Translations under genes and position numbers: made by a program
Source of the DNA: Xylanimonas oleitrophica
GTDB taxonomy: Bacteria > Actinomycetota > Actinomycetes > Actinomycetales > Cellulomonadaceae
DNA: 40,461 nt
Direction: 5' to 3'
NCBI RefSeq assembly: GCF_003244315.1
Contig: NZ_QKWH01000020.1
Coordinates: 1-40,461 of the forward strand
Shown here: one piece after another, positions 34,611-40,461 of the stretch
How positions within the stretch are numbered: the stretch's first letter is position 1
How the letters are laid out: every line of letters begins with the position of its first letter
The notes under the pieces: generated by a model
What the model saw: the letters and a program-made list of their open reading frames with translations, nothing else
The model's database searches: none
Told to the model about the DNA's origin: nothing

Positions 34611-36137
34611 TCAGTCGCCCGACGTCCGTACGCCCTCGACGGCGTCGGCAGCCCGCATCCTGCGCACCACCCACGGCCCCAGCGCGGCCACGGCCAGCGC
34701 GAACACCAGCGCGACAGCGCCGATCCCGCCGAAGAACGGCGTCGGGGCCATCCCGTCGGTGACCTGCACCAGCTGGGCCGTGATGGCCTGGCCGGCGGCC
34801 GGCGCCAGGAACCACAGCGCCATCGCCTGCCCGCGGAACGCGCGGGGCGCGAGGAGCGTGGTCGCGGCGAGCCCGACCGGCGACAGGCACAGCTCGCCGA
34901 GAGTCTGGATGAGGTACACGAGCCCCAGCACCCACGCCGGCGTGGCCTCGCCGCCCGCCAGCGCGGACGCCGCCGCGAGGAAGAGGAACGACCCGGCGGC
35001 CAGCGCGAGGCCGATCGCGAACTTGTACGGCGTCGCCGGCCGGTCCTTCGTCTTCAGCCAGACCCACGCGAACACCGGCGCGAGCAGGATGATGCACAGC
35101 GGGTTGACCGACTGGAACGCCTCGGGGTTGATCTGGTCCCACCACAGGAACGACAGCTCCGTGCTGTCACGGGCGTAGGTCGCCAGGGTGGTGGCGGCCT
35201 GCTCGAAGATCATGAAGAAGAGCATCGCCGCGACGAACAGCGGCACGTACGCGAGCAGCCGGCTCCGCTCGGGGTCCGAGACCTTGGGCGAGCGGTACAT
35301 GACCACGAAGAAGACGATGGGGACCACGAACGCGAGGTAGCTGAGCCCGTCGATCACCGTGGTCATGCCGAACCCGCCGACCAGACCCACGACGACGAAG
35401 AGAGCTGCGACCCCGGCGAGCACCCCCAGGACCATACGGACGACAGCCGGGCGCTCCTGCGGCGTGATCGGGTTGGGCACCGCGTCACCAGCACCGCCCA
35501 GGAGCCGCCTGCCACCGACGAAGAAGGCCAGGGCGAACGCCATGCCGACCGCCGCCACGACGAACCCCGCGTGGTAGCCGAACCGGTCGCGCACCTCGCC
35601 CACGACGAGAGGGCTGAAGAACGAGCCGAGGTTGATCCCCATGTAGAAGATCGAGAAGGCGGACTGCCGACGCGGGTCGTCGCGCTCGTAGAACTCCCCC
35701 ACCATCGAGGAGACGTTCGGCTTGAGGAACCCCGTACCGAGCGCGACGAGGCAGATGCCGAGCCAGCTGAAGCCGGCCCCGGGCACCGACAGGCTGACGT
35801 GCCCCGCGGCGATGATCACCCCTCCGAGGAACGTCGCCCGGTAGGCGCCGATCAGCCGATCGGCGAACCAGCCGCCCACGACCGACAGCAGGTACACGGC
35901 CGTGCCGTAGATGGAGACGACGGCCTGGCCGAGCGCCTGGTCGATGCCGAGCCCACCGGCCGCGATGGTGTCGGTGATGTAGTACACCAGGATGGCGCGC
36001 ATCCCGTAGTAGCTGAACCGCTCCCACAGCTCCGTGACGGAGAGGGTCATGAGGCCCAGCGGGTGCCCGAAGAACCGGCGGTCACCGGAGACGGCCGCCG
36101 CGGGGTGCGGCCGGCTCGACAGGTCAGAGGTGCTCAT
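34611..36137 (-). CDS. POT family proton-coupled peptide transporter
   Basis: A 508-aa, MFS-fold membrane protein that imports di- and tripeptides with protons. The POT signature ExxERFxYY is present (E36-L-W-E39-R40-F41-S-Y43-Y44), followed by GMRAILVYY, the GGWFADRLIG loop and GTGFLKPNVSSMVGEFY. About 14 hydrophobic segments span the protein. Start ATG 36137 matches the family N terminus; AAGG directly abuts it, so the site is poor. A TTG at 36164 would add nine residues. The upstream 115 nt contain two small palindromes. Peptide uptake fits with amino acid metabolism but no co-regulation is evident. Confidence 0.92.
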   Translation of the reverse strand: MSTSDLSSRPHPAAAVSGDRRFFGHPLGLMTLSVTELWERFSYYGMRAILVYYITDTIAAGGLGIDQALGQAVVSIYGTAVYLLSVVGGWFADRLIGAYRATFLGGVIIAAGHVSLSVPGAGFSWLGICLVALGTGFLKPNVSSMVGEFYERDDPRRQSAFSIFYMGINLGSFFSPLVVGEVRDRFGYHAGFVVAAVGMAFALAFFVGGRRLLGGAGDAVPNPITPQERPAVVRMVLGVLAGVAALFVVVGLVGGFGMTTVIDGLSYLAFVVPIVFFVVMYRSPKVSDPERSRLLAYVPLFVAAMLFFMIFEQAATTLATYARDSTELSFLWWDQINPEAFQSVNPLCIILLAPVFAWVWLKTKDRPATPYKFAIGLALAAGSFLFLAAASALAGGEATPAWVLGLVYLIQTLGELCLSPVGLAATTLLAPRAFRGQAMALWFLAPAAGQAITAQLVQVTDGMAPTPFFGGIGAVALVFALAVAALGPWVVRRMRAADAVEGVRTSGD

Positions 36138-36174
36138 CCTTCGATGGTTGCACCAGGCACACAAGATTGACCAA

Positions 36175-36187
36175 ATCGCGTCGCGAT
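36175..36187. promoter_or_regulatory. Palindrome upstream of the POT gene
   Basis: ATCGCG-T-CGCGAT, a 6-1-6 perfect inverted repeat about 40 nt before the transporter start, in a locally AT-richer stretch. A second one, GTCAC-T-GTGAC, lies at 36202-36212. Either could be an operator; no known regulator site was matched. Confidence 0.35.
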
Positions 36188-36242
36188 GCTATCGGCGCCT
36201 TGTCACTGTGACGCACGTCCCTGGATCGGGGGTGCAGCACCG

Positions 36243-36260
36243 CTTACTCGCCTTACTCGC
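36243..36260. repeat. 9-bp tandem duplication across the acetyltransferase stop codon
   Basis: Two exact copies of CTTACTCGC. On the coding strand this gives GAG TAA GGC GAG TAA, so the final Gly-Glu-stop is duplicated in frame after the first stop. Confidence 0.85.
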
Positions 36261-36852
36261 CGGCTGCCACCCGGAACTCGTCCTCGAGGATGCTCATCAC
36301 GATCGCGTCCGCCCAGCCGTCGCCGTCCCGGTAGACGTCGCGCAGGCGGCCCTCCTCACGGAAGCCCAGCGACTCGTACAAGGCCTTCGCCCGCGGGTTG
36401 ATGCTGAGCACGTCGAGCCCGACCCGGTGCAACCCCGGGCCGGGCTCCCGCTCGCCGTCGACCCGGTAACCGTCGAACGCGAACCGCAGCACCTCCCAGA
36501 TCGCCTCGCGCCCGTACCCGCGACCGCGGTAGTCGGGCAGCATCTGCAGGCGCAGGTTCGCCGAGCGAGCCACGTCGTCGATCTCGTTCAGCGAAATCTC
36601 GCCGATCATGTCGTCGCTGACCGGGTGCCCGTCACGCACGGCTCCGGGCGTGATCGCCCAGTCGTAGCGCCCCGGACGATCGGCGATCGTGGCCGCCCAC
36701 TCCTGGATCTGCTCCGGCGTGAACGTGGCGGTCGTCCCCGTCTGCCGCAGCCCCTCCGGGTCCTGCAGGGAGTCCCACATCCGCTCGGCGTCCCGTGCCT
36801 CGACCGGGCGCAGGCGCACCATCTCTCCCTGCAGGACCGGCCCGCGCGTCAT
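36253..36852 (-). CDS. GNAT family N-acetyltransferase (RimJ/RimL-like)
   Basis: A 199-aa acetyl-CoA-dependent transferase. The acetyl-CoA loop appears as LPDYRGRGYGREAI, preceded by a beta strand (ANLRLQML) and followed by VGLDVLSINPRAKALYESLGFREEGRLRDVYRDG, typical of RimJ/RimL-type enzymes. The substrate is unknown. The ATG at 36852 is 13 nt after the gatB stop; the open frame continues upstream into gatB, but that part has no family similarity. It is probably co-transcribed with gatCAB. Confidence 0.86.
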   Translation of the reverse strand: MTRGPVLQGEMVRLRPVEARDAERMWDSLQDPEGLRQTGTTATFTPEQIQEWAATIADRPGRYDWAITPGAVRDGHPVSDDMIGEISLNEIDDVARSANLRLQMLPDYRGRGYGREAIWEVLRFAFDGYRVDGEREPGPGLHRVGLDVLSINPRAKALYESLGFREEGRLRDVYRDGDGWADAIVMSILEDEFRVAAGE

Positions 36853-36865
36853 GCCCGGCCCCGGC

Positions 36866-38374
36866 TCACGAACCGATCCGCTCCAGCACGAGCTCACGCA
36901 CGCGCTTGGCGTCGGCCTGCCCCTTCGTCGCCTTCATGACCGCACCGATGATGGCGCCCACGGGGCCCTGGTTGCCGGCACGGACCTTCTCCACGACATC
37001 CGGCTGCGCGGCCAGCGCCTCGTCCACGGCAGCCAGCAGCGCGCCGTCGTCGGAGACGATCTCCAGCCCACGAGCCGTCACGACCTGCTCCGGGTCGCCC
37101 TCGCCGGCCAGCACGCCCTCGAGCACCTGACGTGCAAGCTTGTCGTTGATGCGACCGGAGTCCACCAGCGACTGGAGCTGCGCGATCTGAGCGGGAGTGA
37201 TCGCCACCTCCGTCAGCGCCGTCTCGGTCTGCTTCGCGTACCGCGCCAGCTCACCCATCCACCACTTGCGCGCCGCCGCCGGCGAGGCACCGCCTGCGAC
37301 CGTGGCCTCGATGAGGTCGAGCGCACCGGCGTTGACCACGTCGCGCATCTCGGCGTCGGCATAGCCCCACTCGCCCTGCAGACGACGACGCCGCGCCGCC
37401 GGCAGCTCCGGCAGGGAGGCGCGGATCTCCTCCACCCACTCCCGGCTCGGCGTCAGCGGGACCAGGTCGGGCTCCGGGAAGTACCGGTAGTCCTCGGCGT
37501 CGGACTTCACGCGGCCCGACGACGTGCTGCCGGTGTCCTCGTGGAAGTGCCGGGTCTCCTGCACCACCGTGGCGCCGGCGTCCAGCACGGCGGCCTGGCG
37601 CGAGATCTCGTAGCGCACCGCACGCTCGACCGAGCGGAACGAGTTCACGTTCTTGGTCTCCGTGCGCGTGCCCAGCGGTGACTCGGGCGTCGGGCGCAGG
37701 GACACGTTGACGTCGGCGCGGACGTTGCCGCGCTCCATGCGCGCCTCCGAGACGTCGAGCGCCCGGAAGATGTCGCGCAGCGTCTGCACGTAGGCGCGCG
37801 CCACCTCCGGAGCACGTTCGCCGGCACCCTCGATCGGACGCGTCACGATCTCGACCAGCGGGATCCCGGCACGGTTGTAGTCGACCAGCGAGTACTCGGC
37901 ACCGTGGATGCGGCCCGTGGCCCCACCGACGTGCGTGTTCTTGCCGGCATCCTCCTCCATGTGGGCGCGCTCGATTTCCACACGGAAGACCGTGCCGTCC
38001 TCCAGCTCGACGTCGACCCACCCGTCGTAGGCGATCGGCTCGTCGTACTGGGAGGTCTGGAAGTTCTTCGGGACGTCCGGGTAGAAGTAGTTCTTCCGCG
38101 CGAAGCGGCAGTACTCGGCGATCTCGCAGTTCAGCGCGAGCCCGATCCGGATGGCGTACTCGACGGCCTTGCCGTTGACCACCGGCAGAGCGCCGGGGAG
38201 ACCGAGGCTCACCGGGGTCGTCTGCGAGTTCGGCTCCGCACCGAACGAGGCCTCCGCGGCGTCGAACATCTTGGTGCGGGTGCCGAGCTCGACGTGGACC
38301 TCGATGCCCAGCACCGGGTCATAACGCTTGACGGCGTCGGCGTAGTCGACCAGGGCGGTTCCCTGAACAGACAT
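36866..38374 (-). CDS. gatB: Asp-tRNA(Asn)/Glu-tRNA(Gln) amidotransferase subunit B
   Basis: The kinase-like subunit that activates mischarged Glu-tRNA(Gln) or Asp-tRNA(Asn) for amidation. The 502-aa protein has family marks GIEVHVEL near residue 23, [29 protein letters not shown] and the C-terminal tRNA-binding YqeY-like domain ([19 protein letters not shown]). It begins 24 nt after gatA. Confidence 0.96.
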   Translation of the reverse strand: MSVQGTALVDYADAVKRYDPVLGIEVHVELGTRTKMFDAAEASFGAEPNSQTTPVSLGLPGALPVVNGKAVEYAIRIGLALNCEIAEYCRFARKNYFYPDVPKNFQTSQYDEPIAYDGWVDVELEDGTVFRVEIERAHMEEDAGKNTHVGGATGRIHGAEYSLVDYNRAGIPLVEIVTRPIEGAGERAPEVARAYVQTLRDIFRALDVSEARMERGNVRADVNVSLRPTPESPLGTRTETKNVNSFRSVERAVRYEISRQAAVLDAGATVVQETRHFHEDTGSTSSGRVKSDAEDYRYFPEPDLVPLTPSREWVEEIRASLPELPAARRRRLQGEWGYADAEMRDVVNAGALDLIEATVAGGASPAAARKWWMGELARYAKQTETALTEVAITPAQIAQLQSLVDSGRINDKLARQVLEGVLAGEGDPEQVVTARGLEIVSDDGALLAAVDEALAAQPDVVEKVRAGNQGPVGAIIGAVMKATKGQADAKRVRELVLERIGS

Positions 38375-38398
38375 GATGTGGTTCTCCGTCTTCTCGCG

Positions 38399-39904
38399 TC
38401 AGACCAGCTCGGGAGCCTGGGCCAGCAGGGGGCCGCCCCACTGCGCCTGGAGCGCGCCCTCGAGCGCAGCGCCCACGCGGTAGAGGCGGTCGTCGGCCTT
38501 GGCCGGGGCCAGGATCTGGAACCCCACCGGCAGACCGTCGTCGGACAGGCCGTTGGGCACCGACATCCCCGGCACGCCCGCCAGGTTGGCCGGGATCGTG
38601 GCGACGTCGTTGAGGTACATCGCCAGCGGGTCGTCGAGCTTCTCGCCCAGCTTGAACGCGGTGGTGGGTGCGGTCGGCGAGACCAGCACGTCCGCCTGGG
38701 CGAACGCGCCCGCGAAGTCGCGCTGGATCAGGGTGCGCACCTTCTGGGCGCTGCCGTAGTACGCGTCGTAGTAGCCGGCGCTCAGGGCGTAGGTGCCCAG
38801 GATGATCCGACGCTTGACCTCGTCACCGAAGCCCGCGCCACGCGTGGCCGCCATGACGCGCTCGGCGGTGACCGGTCCGTCCTCCGGCTCGACGCGCAGG
38901 CCGAACCGCATGCCGTCGAACTTGGCGAGGTTGCTCGACGCCTCGGCAGGCAGGATCAGGTAGTACGCGGCCAGCGCGTACGGGAAGTGGGGGCACGAGA
39001 CCTCGACCAGCTCGGCGCCGGCCTTCTCCAGCAGGGCCAGCGACTCCTGGAACCTGGCGAGCACGCCCGGCTGGTAGCCCTCCCCCTGAAGCTCGGTCAC
39101 GACACCGACGCGCACACCCGACAGGTCACCCGTGGCACCCCTGCGCGCCGACTCGACGAGGTTCGGCAGCGGGTCGGCGATCGACGTCGAGTCACGCGGG
39201 TCGTGCCCGCCAATGAGCTCGTGCAGCAGCGCGGAGTCGAGCACCGTGCGCGTCACCGGCCCCGCCTGGTCGAGGCTCGACGCCAGAGCGATCAGGCCGT
39301 AGCGGGAGACCGAGCCGTACGTCGGCTTCACGCCCACGGTCCCCGTCACGGCACCGGGCTGGCGGATCGAGCCACCCGTGTCCGTACCGATCGCGAGCGG
39401 GGCCTCGTACGCGGCCACGGCCGCGGCAGAACCACCGCCGGAACCACCCGGGATCCGGTCGAGGTCCCACGGGTTGTGCGTGTTTCCGTACGCCGAGTGC
39501 TCCGTCGAGGAGCCCATCGCGAACTCGTCCATGTTCGTCTTGCCCAGGATCGGCAGACCGGCCGCGCGGATCCGCTCGACAAGGGTGGCGTCGTACGGCG
39601 GGATCCAGCCCTCGAGGATCTTGGAGCCTGCGGTGGACGGCATCCCCTTGGTCACGATGACGTCCTTGACCGCGATGGGCACACCCGCGAGCGGGTGCAC
39701 CTCCTCGCCGGCCGCACGTCGGGCGTCGACGTCCTGCGCCGTCGCCAGCGCGTCGTCCCCGCTCACGTGGAGGAACGCGTGCACGCTCTCCTCCACCGCA
39801 GCGATGCGGTCCAGGTGCGCGCGCGTCGCGTCGACGCTGCTCAGCTCGCGCTTGCGCAGCGCCTCCGCCAGCTCGGCCGCAGACAGCCGGGTCACGTCCG
39901 TCAT
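38399..39904 (-). CDS. gatA: Asp-tRNA(Asn)/Glu-tRNA(Gln) amidotransferase subunit A
   Basis: The glutaminase (amidase) subunit that releases ammonia from glutamine. The 501-aa protein carries the amidase-signature Ser-cisSer-Lys triad: K80 in PIAVKDV, S155 in GGSGGGS and S179 in [15 protein letters not shown] 39904 follows the gatC stop with one base between them, indicating coupled translation. Confidence 0.97.
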   Translation of the reverse strand: MTDVTRLSAAELAEALRKRELSSVDATRAHLDRIAAVEESVHAFLHVSGDDALATAQDVDARRAAGEEVHPLAGVPIAVKDVIVTKGMPSTAGSKILEGWIPPYDATLVERIRAAGLPILGKTNMDEFAMGSSTEHSAYGNTHNPWDLDRIPGGSGGGSAAAVAAYEAPLAIGTDTGGSIRQPGAVTGTVGVKPTYGSVSRYGLIALASSLDQAGPVTRTVLDSALLHELIGGHDPRDSTSIADPLPNLVESARRGATGDLSGVRVGVVTELQGEGYQPGVLARFQESLALLEKAGAELVEVSCPHFPYALAAYYLILPAEASSNLAKFDGMRFGLRVEPEDGPVTAERVMAATRGAGFGDEVKRRIILGTYALSAGYYDAYYGSAQKVRTLIQRDFAGAFAQADVLVSPTAPTTAFKLGEKLDDPLAMYLNDVATIPANLAGVPGMSVPNGLSDDGLPVGFQILAPAKADDRLYRVGAALEGALQAQWGGPLLAQAPELV

Positions 39905-39905
39905 G

Positions 39906-40202
39906 TCACTCCTCCCCCAGGATCTGCGGCACGGCGAACCGGCCGTCCTCCGCGGCCGGCGCGCTCGCCAGCACGTCCGCGACCGGCAGCGCCGGCTCAG
40001 GCACGTCCTCGCGGAACACGTTCGTGAGCGGCAGTGGGTGGCTCGTCGCGGGCACGTCAGGGGTGGCGACCTCGTTCACCTTGGCGATCGACTCGACGAT
40101 CACGTCGAGCTCGCCGGCGAGCCGGTCGACCTCCTCCGGCCGCAGGTCGATGCGTGCCAGGGCAGCGACGCGCGCGACCTCGTCACGGGAGATGGTGGAC
40201 AT
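39906..40202 (-). CDS. gatC: Asp-tRNA(Asn)/Glu-tRNA(Gln) amidotransferase subunit C
   Basis: A 98-aa bridging subunit that stabilises GatAB. Family marks: [17 protein letters not shown] at the N terminus, the middle [10 protein letters not shown] segment and LREDVP-like [10 protein letters not shown]. First gene of gatCAB, and the only amidotransferase operon in the window. The ATG at 40202 lies 6 nt after a TAGACT -10 element, suggesting a leaderless start. Confidence 0.94.
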   Translation of the reverse strand: MSTISRDEVARVAALARIDLRPEEVDRLAGELDVIVESIAKVNEVATPDVPATSHPLPLTNVFREDVPEPALPVADVLASAPAAEDGRFAVPQILGEE

Positions 40203-40208
40203 GGCGCC

Positions 40209-40214
40209 AGTCTA
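40209..40214 (-). promoter_or_regulatory. Putative -10 of a leaderless gatCAB promoter
   Basis: TAGACT on the minus strand, 6 nt before the gatC ATG. A perfect 14-bp palindrome (40217-40230, GGGGCCGCGGCCCC) occupies the spacer region just upstream. Nothing else was recognised in 40231-40348. Confidence 0.5.
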
Positions 40215-40348
40215 TCGGGGCCGCGGCCCCGTTCCGTTCGTGCCGTGCCCGGAGAACGCGGCACCGACACCGCACTTCATGTGGCGGCACCGGGGCGCGA
40301 CGCCGCGTCCGATGTGCCTGATCGTGCTGTCATCCGGATGGGGGTATG

Positions 40349-40382
40349 CCGAAGGCCCGCACCATGTGGTGCGGGCCTTCGG
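40349..40382 (-). terminator. Terminator of the rRNA operon
   Basis: Arms 40349-40364 and 40367-40382 are exact 16-base complements (in practice a shorter stem with a larger loop). It lies about 10 nt past the 3' end of 5S rRNA on the minus strand. Confidence 0.85.
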
Positions 40383-40391
40383 TGAAAGGGT

Positions 40392-40461
40392 GTCCGGCGG
40401 CGTCCTACTCTCCCACCCCGTCTCCAGGGCAGTACCATCGGCGCTGTAGGGCTGAGCTTCC
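40392..40461 (-). rRNA. rrf: 5S ribosomal RNA, 3' part (truncated by the window end)
   Basis: The reverse complement reads as the conserved 3' two thirds of bacterial 5S rRNA, including CGCCGATGGTACTGCC, GGAGACGGGGTGGGAGAGTA and the closing GGACGCCGCCGGA. About 70 of roughly 118 nt are inside; the 5' part and presumably 23S and 16S lie beyond the edge. The exact 3' end is uncertain by a few bases. Confidence 0.93.

Noticed and set aside
36138-36164. TTG start extending the POT transporter by nine residues
   Set aside because: The extension does not look like the family N terminus; kept only as an alternative because the site before ATG 36137 is poor.
36202-36212. GTCACTGTGAC as a CRP/GlxR site
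   Set aside because: Half-site spacing is 1 nt, not the 6 nt of CRP-type sites.

Overview
The window is GC-rich, gene-dense DNA from an actinobacterium, most likely order Micrococcales and perhaps near Cellulomonadaceae/Promicromonosporaceae. That placement is an inference from base composition, GTG/ATG starts, strong GC hairpin terminators, leaderless promoters, GatCAB, the actinobacterial form of IlvD, and a WXG100/FHA-FtsK cluster. No phage, transposase, tRNA or CRISPR array was seen. The right edge stops inside a 5S rRNA gene and the left edge begins exactly at the arm of a 42-bp inverted repeat, so the window may be a whole draft contig broken at an rRNA operon.

Layout. 1-2.3 kb: lplA (lipoate-protein ligase) diverges from a MurR/RpiR-type regulator. 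2.3-11.6 kb: branched-chain amino acid block, mostly minus strand: cimA with an attenuator-like leader, a small membrane protein on the plus strand, ilvE, leuB, an ASCH-domain gene, and ilvBNC behind a leader peptide rich in Ile, Leu and Val codons. 11.7-30.7 kb: a type VII secretion-like (ESX/WXG100) cluster. A pterin-dehydratase-like/VOC fusion gene lies at its edge. On the plus strand are a long WXG-domain protein and a membrane Ser/Thr kinase. Converging on them is a ten-gene minus-strand run: FHA/winged-helix protein, WXG100, long WXG-domain protein, LpqN-like protein, WXG100, FHA-FtsK/EccC ATPase, propeller-fibronectin membrane protein, MoxR ATPase, DUF58, TgpA-like pseudo-transglutaminase. 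The last five genes are chained by 4-nt stop/start overlaps. 30.8-34.4 kb: two different ilvD genes side by side. 34.6-40.2 kb: POT peptide transporter, GNAT acetyltransferase and gatCAB. 40.39 kb to the end: 3' part of 5S rRNA with its terminator.

How the genes fit together. CimA feeds 2-oxobutyrate synthesis for isoleucine; IlvBN, IlvC, IlvD and IlvE make Ile and Val; LeuB serves leucine. The secretion cluster has WXG100 partners, two long WXG-headed candidate substrates and a motor ATPase, but no EccB, EccD, EccE or mycosin in the window. It carries instead a MoxR-DUF58-TgpA module, a fibronectin protein, a kinase and an FHA/HTH protein. Three of its transcription units share an upstream element (GGAACSTTCCACCCC, then a -10-like hexamer 36-37 nt later), which suggests a common regulator or sigma factor. 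Several metabolic genes appear to be transcribed without a 5' leader (TANNNT, 6-7 nt, start codon).
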